Under the pieces are notes generated by a model. That model did no database searches, was not told the DNA's origin, and saw only the letters and a list, made by a program, of their open reading frames with translations. The position numbers and the translations under genes are program-made. A stretch of 34,902 nucleotides of DNA from Saprospiraceae bacterium. GTDB lineage: Bacteria > Bacteroidota > Bacteroidia > Chitinophagales > Saprospiraceae. The stretch lies in contig JAHDGF010000050.1 of assembly GCA_020627785.1 (NCBI GenBank), positions 1 through 34,902 of the forward strand. Reading direction: 5' to 3'. Shown here in pieces: positions 1-6,982 of this stretch; the first letter of the stretch is position 1, and the number at the start of each line of letters is the position of its first letter.

Positions 1-71
1 GAGGCGGGCTTAGTAATTCTTAGAGATAAAATATATTGTACTTCTAATCATCTAGTAAAACAATTTAAAAT

Positions 72-1922
72 ATGAAATTTAAGTTATGCTTCCTTTTTCT
101 GCTTTTGGCAACCATTTCTTATGGCCAAATGGCTGAGCTTGTCCTTGATTTAATGCCTGGTCCGGATAGTGGGATTTCAGAAGAAGCAACCGTACTAGGA
201 ACCCTTGGTAATTCAATTATTATCAATAATCAATCGGATATCGTATTTTCAGATGGTACAGCACAAGGGACCTCGCTCATCTACACTCTCAACGAAAGTG
301 AAATTGTTCCTGGTGAAGTATATCTCAATAATGAGCTTTATTTATCAGAGTACTTTTCATCAGATACTTCTAGAATTTTAAAGATCAATAATGCGGGTGA
401 TGTGGAAACGGTCTTGGAACTTGCCGGAGCAATCGAATTATTTGTTGGCTATAAAGATCAATTGTATTACAACCGAAGATTTGACTTTACTGAATTTCTA
501 TTCAGTATGGACCCATCCAATGGCGAGAGTGAAGAAATTATTGAGCTGGATTGGTTTAAAAGAAGTGGTTTTAAAGATGCCATAGTCTTTAAAGATTTGA
601 TGTATATGATTGCTTGGCCTGAGACAACTTCAGGATCTTTTTTAGCTAGCTATGATGGGGAAGGAGATGTTGAGTCGGTTGCTGAGCTCTTTGATTCAAG
701 TGTAGATCAATCTTCAAAGGCAACAATCAATATGACCGCTGCGGGAGAAAATCTCTTCTTCTGGTATGGGGACGGAACCAATGATGGCTCATTGTATGTG
801 ACTGACGGTACGGAAGCTGGCACCCTAATATTGAACACCGATTTTGATCGGAGGGCAAGAACTGAATCTTTAAGAACCATCGGGGTTTTAGGAAATAAGA
901 TTTTATTCGAAGGGGTAGACTCAAATAATGATCGTCATTTATGGAGTTCGGATGGAACAGTTGCAGGTACCTTTATCATTGAACAGGTGGCAGACATTGA
1001 TATAACCCCAAGATATTTTACGGAATATAAGGATAGTCTTGCATTCTGCGGATATCATGGCTCACAACCTTTTTCTGCACCTGATATTTCGACCTTGGTC
1101 TCCGATGGAACCATTGCAGGAACATCAACCTTACTTGATAGAGATGATTTTGAAGATGGCCCTCTAGACAATGGTCATTGGTTAACTAACCATAATGGTG
1201 AACTATTTATGGTGGGCCAAAGAATTAGTTTTCCATTCAATAATGATTTATATAAATCAGATGGTACACCGCAAGGAACTTCTAAAGTAAGTTCAATAGG
1301 AGAGGAGTCTGGGAATGAAATTTCAGATCTTACTTCCGCAAACAATAATTTATTCTTTTTTGGAACGACGGACAATCTTGGCAAAGAGCTTTATGTCTAC
1401 AATGCCATCACTGATTTGGATGGAGATGGTTTTACTTCGGATGTAGATTGTGATGATAGCAATGCTAGCGTTAATCCCGACCAAACTGAAGAACCTTACA
1501 ATGGCATAGATGATGATTGTGATCCTTCTACCTTGGATGACGATTTAGATCAAGATGGATTTAATTTGGCAGAGGATTGTGATGATGAAGATGAAAATAT
1601 CAATCCAGCTGCTGAGGAGATTCCTGATAATGACGTAGATGAGAATTGTGATGGCCTTATTGAGACAACTTCAATATATGAACTTGCAAATTCAACGATT
1701 AATATTTATCCGAATCCCGTCTCTGAAAGTATAAATATTGAGGTTGAAGGTAGTCTTAAATATTTCGTTTCAATTTATTCCTTGAATGGCAAACTTATTC
1801 ACCATTCCCAGAATCAAGAATCGATCAACATCAATACGCTTAGCAATGGAACTTATCTCTTAGAAATACAAGATCAAAATTCCAATGAAAAAATTATAGA
1901 GAAAATAATTGTAAGTCATTAA
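72..1922 (+). CDS. Secreted T9SS-sorted protein with DGTxxGT repeats and MopE-like metal-binding motifs
   Basis: The protein has 616 residues and starts with a signal peptide (hydrophobic residues 5-18, likely cut near YGQ). Five copies of a (S/T)DGTxxGT motif near residues 60, 244, 293, 344 and 396 match the ELWxxDGT-type repeat of Bacteroidota surface proteins, which probably forms a beta-propeller-like body. Residues about 448-530 hold two acidic DxDxDG...DCDD...NP motifs of the MopE-like metal-binding type. Residues 545-616 are a typical T9SS type A sorting tail (IYPNPVSESINIEV, then NGTYLLEI), so export across the outer membrane and surface attachment or release are expected. The next gene begins 12 bases after its stop, suggesting co-transcription. 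The ligand and exact role cannot be read from the sequence. Family-level assignment is firm, function is not. Confidence 0.9.
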   Translation: MKFKLCFLFLLLATISYGQMAELVLDLMPGPDSGISEEATVLGTLGNSIIINNQSDIVFSDGTAQGTSLIYTLNESEIVPGEVYLNNELYLSEYFSSDTSRILKINNAGDVETVLELAGAIELFVGYKDQLYYNRRFDFTEFLFSMDPSNGESEEIIELDWFKRSGFKDAIVFKDLMYMIAWPETTSGSFLASYDGEGDVESVAELFDSSVDQSSKATINMTAAGENLFFWYGDGTNDGSLYVTDGTEAGTLILNTDFDRRARTESLRTIGVLGNKILFEGVDSNNDRHLWSSDGTVAGTFIIEQVADIDITPRYFTEYKDSLAFCGYHGSQPFSAPDISTLVSDGTIAGTSTLLDRDDFEDGPLDNGHWLTNHNGELFMVGQRISFPFNNDLYKSDGTPQGTSKVSSIGEESGNEISDLTSANNNLFFFGTTDNLGKELYVYNAITDLDGDGFTSDVDCDDSNASVNPDQTEEPYNGIDDDCDPSTLDDDLDQDGFNLAEDCDDEDENINPAAEEIPDNDVDENCDGLIETTSIYELANSTINIYPNPVSESINIEVEGSLKYFVSIYSLNGKLIHHSQNQESININTLSNGTYLLEIQDQNSNEKIIEKIIVSH

Positions 1923-1934
1923 GACGGTGGTTCA

Positions 1935-3302
1935 TTGAAAGTTAAAAGTCATACCACCCACGACAGAATAAGTGCCTTGATTCTTGTCTTGATGTTCTTA
2001 TTAATCTCTAGTATTTATGGGCAAGAACTTTCCAAGGAATCTCTAATTTCTGATCTCACCTTTTTGAACGATGCAGTTACGAATGGGCATCCAGTAAACT
2101 ATGATCCTGATGTCAAAGTTGATATCCTGCCAGTATTAGAAATGGCAGAAGAGATGACGAAATCAGACTTAACTCCATTAGAGTACCTATTGTGGATTGA
2201 GAAGGGCGTTTATAACATAGGTTGTGTACATACAAGCCTTCGATTTATTCCTGAAATTTTTAATGCGAAAATTCAAAACTATTGCCCGTTTAGGGTAGCT
2301 GTGTTTGAGGGGAATCTTAAGATCACCCATAGCATCGATTCAACACTAATTGGTGAGAATATTGAAAGTATTAATGGGATTCAATCATCTGAAATAATTG
2401 AGCGATTCAAAGAATATAAAGCAAGTGATGGATTGACGGATGCATTTGCTAAAGCATATTTTCATAAAAAATCTGAAGTTATTTTATCCATCGTTTTGGA
2501 GGATCCTGAAATCTATGCAATCAAGACAGATCAAGGGAGCTATAAACTTGAGTCATTAGATAAATTGCCGATTTCAAAATCCACAAGTATAGATGGGATT
2601 TTAGCCAACGGAAAAAATTTATTTAAGCTTAAAGATAATTACGGTGTCTTAAAAGTTTCTTCCTTTAGGAAAAGTGACCGAGCATTTTTTAATAAGGTCT
2701 TTGAAAAAATCAATGATTTACAATTAGATACCCTTGTGTTAGATCTTAGGCTGAATGGAGGTGGAAATAGAAATTCTGCCATTGCACTTACTAGATTTTT
2801 AGTGGATGAAAAGTTTTCTTATTCAATCCTTCAGCCTAAGCATTTAAAAACTTTTAAGTACCTAAGCAAAAAGGGTAAGTTCTTTTTATTTCTTTCGAAG
2901 TTAAAATACAATATTGGTGATATCCTTCATTGGCGTAAAAATAAGTTAGGATCTGAATTTGAATACAGTCGTAGACCAAAAAATAAAAATCATTTCGATG
3001 GAAAGGTGTTTGTAGTCACCGATGGATTTACTGCATCAGCCTCTACCATGGTAACTACATGGCTCAAGCAATATTCAGATGCAACCTTTATTGGTCTTCA
3101 AGCCTCTGGAGGTTACAATGGAAATAATGGCGGTTCATTCCCAATAATTATGCTTCCCAATTCTAAAATTCAAATTAGATTTCCAGCCTATCGATTAATT
3201 TTGGACGCTGATTCTAATCTAAGGTCGGGTCTTGTCCCAGAGGTAAAAATTGATCCGCTACTTAATTATGATCAAATGATTGAATTAATTAAAACACTTT
3301 AA
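1935..3302 (+). CDS. S41-family (C-terminal processing protease-like) secreted peptidase
   Basis: The protein has 455 residues and begins at a TTG codon. The first in-frame ATG (residue 20) lies inside the hydrophobic signal segment, so the TTG start is preferred. The N-terminal signal segment covers about residues 12-29. A PDZ-like stretch (GENIESINGIQ, about 140-150) is followed by the S41 core: DLRLNGGGN at 270-278 and DGFTASAS at 363-370, whose serine is the likely nucleophile, then IGLQASGGYNGN. The final segment (GLVPEVKIDP) is also typical of Bacteroidota S41 proteins. It probably acts in the periplasm or at the surface on peptides. It sits 12 bases behind the T9SS protein gene, so the two probably share a transcript. 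The substrate is unknown. Family call is good; the exact catalytic dyad needs structural alignment. Confidence 0.85.
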   Translation: MKVKSHTTHDRISALILVLMFLLISSIYGQELSKESLISDLTFLNDAVTNGHPVNYDPDVKVDILPVLEMAEEMTKSDLTPLEYLLWIEKGVYNIGCVHTSLRFIPEIFNAKIQNYCPFRVAVFEGNLKITHSIDSTLIGENIESINGIQSSEIIERFKEYKASDGLTDAFAKAYFHKKSEVILSIVLEDPEIYAIKTDQGSYKLESLDKLPISKSTSIDGILANGKNLFKLKDNYGVLKVSSFRKSDRAFFNKVFEKINDLQLDTLVLDLRLNGGGNRNSAIALTRFLVDEKFSYSILQPKHLKTFKYLSKKGKFFLFLSKLKYNIGDILHWRKNKLGSEFEYSRRPKNKNHFDGKVFVVTDGFTASASTMVTTWLKQYSDATFIGLQASGGYNGNNGGSFPIIMLPNSKIQIRFPAYRLILDADSNLRSGLVPEVKIDPLLNYDQMIELIKTL

Positions 3303-3340
3303 GTTTTGAAATGCTTTATTTAATTTAGGGTATTACTTAA

Positions 3341-3730
3341 GTGAGCAGCATCTATAAAAAAGAAATGAAAGTTACAGATGAACACAATGAACGGGTTGCT
3401 AAACTAGTGTTTGGCACATTTTACCCTCACTACATTAATAAAGTAGTAAAGAAAGGAAGAACCGAAGAGGAGTTGCATCAAGTGCTTGAGTGGTTGACAG
3501 GTTATGATAAAGAAAAAATTCAAAAGTTGGTTGAAGATGAAGTCACCGTTGAAACCTTCTTCAAAAAGGCAAAAATAAATCCTAATGCGCAGTTAATCAC
3601 AGGGGTTATATGCGGGTACCGAATTGAAGAAATTGACAATGAAATAACTCGTAAAGCAAGGTACATGGATAAGCTGGTCGATGAGTTGGCAAAGGGTCGG
3701 AAAATGGAGAAAATTTTACGTAAAGCTTAA
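3341..3730 (+). CDS. DUF2200 family protein
   Basis: This small soluble protein matches the DUF2200 family along nearly its full length: EHNERVAKLVFG, a KKGRTEEELHQVLEWLTG core, NPNAQLITGVICGYR and a C-terminal LDKLV/VDELAKGRKMEKILR-like end. No signal peptide or membrane segment is present. The frame opens with GTG at 3341, but the family usually begins close to the KVT motif, so the in-frame ATG at 3365 (121 residues) is the more likely start. The function of the family is not established. It sits 38 bases after the S41 peptidase gene and 26 bases before a Crp/Fnr-type regulator on the same strand, but no functional link is evident. Confidence 0.85.
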   Translation: MSSIYKKEMKVTDEHNERVAKLVFGTFYPHYINKVVKKGRTEEELHQVLEWLTGYDKEKIQKLVEDEVTVETFFKKAKINPNAQLITGVICGYRIEEIDNEITRKARYMDKLVDELAKGRKMEKILRKA

Positions 3731-3756
3731 TTCTCAAAAATATTGCAATCCAATTA

Positions 3757-4332
3757 ATGAAAAGTAATGAAATCCTTTTGCAATTTTTCTCAGAAAATTT
3801 CCCATTCAATAAAGAAGGATTAGATGAGCTCATTCATGCATTTTCAGCTGAATCCTATGGAAAGGATGCGCTTATATTAAGACCAAATTCAACAGAACTT
3901 GAATTGAGGTTTATAGAAAATGGTTTCGTTAGAGAATACTATTCTTCAAATTTTAAAGATGTAAATATTAACTTCTATGGGAGCAATAATTTTACAACGG
4001 ATCTAATTTCTTTTTTGAATAATTCAGAGACGCATAAGTATCAGCAATGTTTGACCGAAGTAAACTTATGGGTTCTTTCTAAAAATAAGTTTGAACATCT
4101 GTTAGAAAAGTACAATTGTGGACAGGAGATTGTGCAGAAATCTTTTCAAAAGATTCTACTGGCTAAGGAATCACTAGAGCGGAAAAGGATTACGATGACC
4201 AAAGATGAATTATACAAGGACCTCCAAATGAAGAAACCAGATTGGTTATTGAATATTCCTCAATATCACATTGCTTCATATCTTAATATCACACCAGAAA
4301 CATTGAGCCGGATCAGAAAAAGAATTTCTTGA
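3757..4332 (+). CDS. Crp/Fnr-type transcriptional regulator
   Basis: The protein has 191 residues, a common length for the Bacteroidota branch of the Crp/Fnr group. Residues about 25-115 form the cyclic-nucleotide-binding-like beta roll, including the characteristic FIENGFVREYY strand. A long dimerisation helix follows (about 120-150). The C-terminal helix-turn-helix reads IPQYHIASYLNITPETLSRIRKR, the usual recognition helix of these regulators. No cysteine cluster for an iron-sulphur centre is visible, and the canonical cAMP-contact residues are not obvious, so the effector is unknown. It lies between DUF2200 and an HD-domain gene on the same strand with short gaps. Its targets could be its own neighbours, but no binding site was identified. 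Confidence 0.88.
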   Translation: MKSNEILLQFFSENFPFNKEGLDELIHAFSAESYGKDALILRPNSTELELRFIENGFVREYYSSNFKDVNINFYGSNNFTTDLISFLNNSETHKYQQCLTEVNLWVLSKNKFEHLLEKYNCGQEIVQKSFQKILLAKESLERKRITMTKDELYKDLQMKKPDWLLNIPQYHIASYLNITPETLSRIRKRIS

Positions 4333-4376
4333 TTCAAATCAATGAAGATGCAGGCTATTCCGTAGATATTTGAGCT

Positions 4377-4904
4377 ATGAAGAACAATGAATTAATTTTG
4401 AGCATTCTCACTGAATTTAAATCAGAATTAGGCAAGGACTTTGAGAGATATTCAAATCATGCTAGTAGAGTATTTTTACTTTGTACTCTATCAGATGCAA
4501 AGAAAGAGAATCAAGAAAAATATGCCATCGCAGCTGCATTTCATGACCTCGGTATTTGGACCAACAAAACCTTTGATTACTTAAAGCCGTCTATTGAGCT
4601 TAGCTCGAAGTATTTACAATCAGAAAAAAGACAAGAGTGGGTAGAAGAGATCAGCTTAATGATTGATATGCATCACAAGCGTAGTAAGTACAAAGGAGAT
4701 TTTCAGAGAACTGTTGAGACCTTTCGTAGAGCAGATTGGATGGATGTGACAAAGGGTAGAAAATCGTTTGGCCTTTCAAAAGCTGAATACCGAAAAATTG
4801 TAAAGAAACATCCAACCTTAGGCTTTCATAAATTTTTAGTCATTCAAACCTTGAAGAACTTTTTTAAATCGCCTTTAAATCCATTGCCTATGTTTAAGAA
4901 GTAA
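4377..4904 (+). CDS. HD-domain protein, probable metal-dependent phosphohydrolase
   Basis: The 175-residue soluble protein carries the HD signature: His28 in SNHASRV, the His55-Asp56 pair in AAFHDLGIW, His99/His100 in DMHHKRSK, and Asp120 in RRADWMD. This spacing suits metal binding and phosphohydrolase activity on a nucleotide or similar phosphoester, but HD proteins are diverse and the substrate cannot be read here. No regulatory domain is fused. The gene follows the Crp/Fnr-type regulator by 44 bases and is the last plus-strand gene before the minus-strand HTH/Fic island. A weak inverted repeat with a T tract lies about 30 bases after its stop. Confidence 0.75.
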   Translation: MKNNELILSILTEFKSELGKDFERYSNHASRVFLLCTLSDAKKENQEKYAIAAAFHDLGIWTNKTFDYLKPSIELSSKYLQSEKRQEWVEEISLMIDMHHKRSKYKGDFQRTVETFRRADWMDVTKGRKSFGLSKAEYRKIVKKHPTLGFHKFLVIQTLKNFFKSPLNPLPMFKK

Positions 4905-4928
4905 ATTACCCGCGATTGAAAAAGAGAC

Positions 4929-4937
4929 CTAACTACC
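4929..4937. repeat. Left copy of 9-base direct repeat flanking the HTH/Fic module
   Basis: CTAACTACC occurs here and again at 6109-6117 in the same orientation. The two copies bracket the Fic gene, the HTH gene and the operator/promoter region exactly, without cutting any of them. A 9-base match could be a target-site duplication or recombination remnant, but a chance match in two AT-rich flanks cannot be excluded. Confidence 0.4.
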
Positions 4938-4975
4938 TAGTGTGCTCACATCTTGTTTGGTAATACTAGGTTTTT
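4935..4975 (+). terminator. Possible weak terminator after the HD gene
   Basis: ACCTAGT (4935-4941) and ACTAGGT (4965-4971) form a perfect 7-base inverted repeat with a 23-base loop, directly followed by a run of T on the plus strand. The loop is long and the stem AT-rich, so termination efficiency is doubtful. The right arm overlaps the last codons of the Fic gene on the opposite strand. It could instead be a boundary feature of the HTH/Fic module. Confidence 0.3.
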
Positions 4976-5562
4976 GCAAATTCAATTAATGGGTTAATAT
5001 TTCCTCTATCAGCTTCTTTTAAGGACCTGATATATTTCATTCTTGTTTCATTAGCTTTAACCATATTAGATTGGTGCCAAGAAAATGGCTCCATTCCGTA
5101 AATCGATTCTATTATGATATCCGCCATCAATCTGGAATGTCTTCCATTCCCATTTGGAAAACAATGGATAGATACTATTCTATGCTTGAATCTTATGGCA
5201 ACTTCCTCAGGGGAAAAGGTTTTATTGTTTACCCAATACTTAGTATCGTCGATCAAGGTTCTTAATTCAATTCCGATTCTGGCCCAATTGACTCCAATGT
5301 TTTTTTCTGATTTTCTAAATTCTCCAGCCCACCTCCAAACATCTACATACATTCTTCTGTGTAATTCTTTTACAAATTTTTCAGTTAATATCTTCTCAGG
5401 CTTTAGCCTTGTTCGAAAAATCCATCCTACAGCTTTTTCTATGTTTAATTGTTCAAACTCGTCTAGTTCACCTTGAGTCGTAATTGATTCAATTTTTAGA
5501 CCTTCTTTTTCATTTTCATCTAAAGGGGTTTGGCCATCATTATATTTTATTTCAAATCCCAT
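4966..5562 (-). CDS. Fic-family protein, mobile mystery protein B type
   Basis: The 198-residue protein has the complete Fic core HCFPNGNGRHSR at residues 133-144, with the catalytic histidine and the GNGRxxR phosphate loop, so AMP transfer (or another phosphate-containing group) to a hydroxyl side chain is expected. The N-terminus (QTPLDENEKEGL, then ITTQGELDEFE) and the overall length fit the 'mobile mystery protein B' family. TPLDEN at residues 12-17 fits the [ST]xxxE[GN] self-inhibition consensus of class II Fic proteins, although this match is short. Its start overlaps the end of the upstream HTH gene by 16 bases, so the two are translationally coupled, as in toxin-antitoxin pairs. Target protein unknown; toxicity is inferred, not seen. 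Confidence 0.88.
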   Translation of the reverse strand: MGFEIKYNDGQTPLDENEKEGLKIESITTQGELDEFEQLNIEKAVGWIFRTRLKPEKILTEKFVKELHRRMYVDVWRWAGEFRKSEKNIGVNWARIGIELRTLIDDTKYWVNNKTFSPEEVAIRFKHRIVSIHCFPNGNGRHSRLMADIIIESIYGMEPFSWHQSNMVKANETRMKYIRSLKEADRGNINPLIEFAKT

Positions 5563-6014
5563 AAAGTTTTTCTTACATCCTTCTTTATTTCATCTGATAG
5601 GTCTTTGATTGCCTTATTGATCTTTTCATTTCCAATTCCTTGGTTTTCAAGTTTCATATTTTGATTAGTCCTCAAAACTATTTTTCTAGCTAATTTTTCT
5701 GATTTTATACTTATTAAATTTTCAATCGATCCATCATATGGTACAAAACCATAAACAAATTTCATGTTCAAGGCTTGTCCTACATCTCTCAATTTATTGA
5801 TTGTTATTTGCCCTGCCGCTTCTCTTGCTTCGATCTTTTGTATTGCACCTTTGGTCATTTTAAGCTTAACACCCAATTGTTCTCTTGTCATATTAAGAGT
5901 AGTCCTGATTGTATTTATCCAGCCTTTTGTTGGGACAATTACTTTAGATGACCCTTGAAATTTCAATAGTTTCTTATCTAGTTGTTCTATAAGAAGTAGT
6001 CTTTTATTTCGCAT
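5547..6014 (-). CDS. XRE-type HTH protein, mobile mystery protein A type
   Basis: This is a 155-residue soluble protein. Residues 30-82 hold a Cro/CI-type helix-turn-helix (LNMTREQLGVKLKMTKGAIQKIEARE), followed by a helical C-terminal half rich in lysine. Length, the central segment ITINKLRDVGQALNMKFVYGFVP and pairing with a Fic gene fit 'mobile mystery protein A'. It is the first gene of a two-gene unit and overlaps the Fic gene by 16 bases. Upstream, at 6027-6109, three ATACTTAT-like boxes and a near-perfect palindrome surround a good Bacteroidota promoter, so autorepression is likely. By analogy it may also restrain the Fic partner, but no antitoxin motif was identified inside this protein. 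Confidence 0.85.
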   Translation of the reverse strand: MRNKRLLLIEQLDKKLLKFQGSSKVIVPTKGWINTIRTTLNMTREQLGVKLKMTKGAIQKIEAREAAGQITINKLRDVGQALNMKFVYGFVPYDGSIENLISIKSEKLARKIVLRTNQNMKLENQGIGNEKINKAIKDLSDEIKKDVRKTLWDLK

Positions 6015-6026
6015 ATTACTTAATAA

Positions 6027-6109
6027 TTATACGTATAAGTATACATTTGTTAACAAATATATATGAATAAGTATAAATAATCAAGATAAAATTATACTTA
6101 TATGTATTC
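6027..6109. promoter_or_regulatory. Operator cluster: repeated ATACTTAT boxes and palindromes
   Basis: Three copies of ATACTTAT are present: minus strand 6042-6035 (continuing into ACGTATAA), minus strand 6074-6067 (in the promoter spacer), and plus strand 6094-6101 (continuing into ATGTATT). The outer two are inverted relative to each other and match over most of 15 bases. TTATACGTATAA at 6027-6038 is a perfect palindrome. ATTTGTTAACAAAT at 6045-6058 is another and extends to 6040-6063 with one mismatched pair, covering the -7 box. This arrangement suits binding by the HTH protein encoded just downstream. Confidence 0.6.
6054..6084 (-). promoter_or_regulatory. Bacteroidota-type promoter of the HTH/Fic pair
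   Basis: Read on the minus strand, TTG at 6084-6082 (-33 element) is followed after 20 bases by TATATTTG at 6061-6054, a perfect match to the Bacteroidota -7 consensus TAnnTTTG. Transcription would start near 6047, leaving a leader of roughly 30 bases before the ATG at 6014. Operator-like boxes lie in the spacer and on both sides of the promoter. Confidence 0.65.
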
Positions 6110-6117
6110 TAACTACC
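6109..6117. repeat. Right copy of 9-base direct repeat flanking the HTH/Fic module
   Basis: CTAACTACC repeats the sequence at 4929-4937 in the same orientation. It begins one base after the last operator half-site and also contains the stop codon of a decayed minus-strand reading frame (6109-6111). Confidence 0.4.
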
Positions 6118-6413
6118 ACTCGCAGGCTTACTATTTGGGGTATTAAGAAGTTCCACATCTAAGTCAAGCATTTGAATATTAGTATTTCCTTTATTCTCAC
6201 CACATTTCTTGCAAGCTTGGAAGCAATACGATTAGTGACTTATAAATCAAATACTGCTTGTTCTTTTGTCAATGAGATGATAGAACAATTGCCACATTTT
6301 TCAAATTGTTTCTTTAATTCAAACTGGTCTTTCATTTTTTGTAGTGCAAGCTTATTAGCACATTTGATTTTTTTCTGAGTGGCATGATTGGAGGTTACAT
6401 TATAATTTAATGT
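6109..6413 (-). pseudogene. Possible decayed cysteine-containing reading frame
   Basis: On the minus strand one frame reads KKIKCANKLALQKMKDQF through to EKCGNCSIISLTKEQAVFDL, then hits a stop (6241-6243). A second frame then resumes with CFQACKKCGENKGN and runs to PNSKPASGS and a stop at 6109-6111. Together they contain two CxxC motifs and look like one protein broken by a frameshift and a stop, close to a neighbouring clear pseudogene. No family is recognised. It could also be non-coding, so this is a tentative call. Confidence 0.3.
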
Positions 6414-6427
6414 TTATACTTTGATAT

Positions 6428-6867
6428 TTATTCAATAAGCAACTCATTTTCAAGTTCAAAAATACGATTAGCTCCCTTTTTACTAAATGCGAATTCTTCA
6501 ATTTTCGGAGTTGTGCTCATCGAATTACATGCTAAACAAATCGTAGAGTGAGCCACAATATTTTAGCTGTATCATAAAATACAAAACCCAAGTGAGGTTC
6601 AAAGCAACTTGCCGACACACCCCCATAGGAAGATTTCTTATTCATAATAGAAAGGAGTTTTTTTACTTGAAGACTGTCAAGAATTTGATTTTGCTTATCA
6701 ACATTATTTTAAAGCTTTCCGTTCTCAATTACTTGACCCTCCATTCCTTTCATTTTATAAGCAATCACTTGATCAAATTCCAAATTAGGATATGGGGTAT
6801 TGATAGGTATATCTTGACAACTAGTCAGGATGGTCAAGAAAAGAAAGATAGGTAATAATAGTTTCAT
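6428..6867 (-). pseudogene. Lipoprotein pseudogene with in-frame stop and frameshift
   Basis: Translation from the ATG at 6867 gives a clean lipoprotein signal (MKLLLPIFLFLTILTSC) followed by 35 residues to ENGKL, then a TAA stop at 6709-6711. The same frame continues at once with a protein-like stretch (KQNQILDSLQVKKLLSIM, then SYGGVSASCFEPHLGFVFYD). Near 6556-6562 an apparent two-base insertion shifts the frame, after which VAHSTICLACNSMSTTPKIE continues to LENELLIE and a stop at 6428-6430. The intact ancestor would have been about 145 residues, similar to small Bacteroidota lipoproteins with a CFEPHLG...C..C pattern. Both lesions would need to be sequencing errors for the gene to be live. 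Confidence 0.75.
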
Positions 6868-6982
6868 TGATTAGTTTGATGTTGATTATTTATCAACTTC
6901 TCCCAAAGAGATATTGACTGACTCTAGGCTATGGCGCCTCCCTTAAGTGAACCATAATAAGATATGACAATACCCACAATTG

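Noticed and set aside
1..71. Possible tail of a preceding gene or a promoter at the left edge
   Set aside because: The stretch is too short to judge, has stops in view, and shows no good -7 consensus.
6172..6378. Plus-strand open frame of 68 codons with a hydrophobic-looking product
   Set aside because: It is antisense to a more protein-like decayed minus-strand frame and shows no start-site signal or known family.
6592..6855. Plus-strand open frame of 87 codons
   Set aside because: It runs opposite to the clear lipoprotein pseudogene, has no recognisable domain, and its composition fits a shadow frame.
6881..6897. GTTGAT/ATCAAC hairpin upstream of the lipoprotein pseudogene
   Set aside because: A six-base stem without a T tract on either strand; likely chance in AT-rich DNA.
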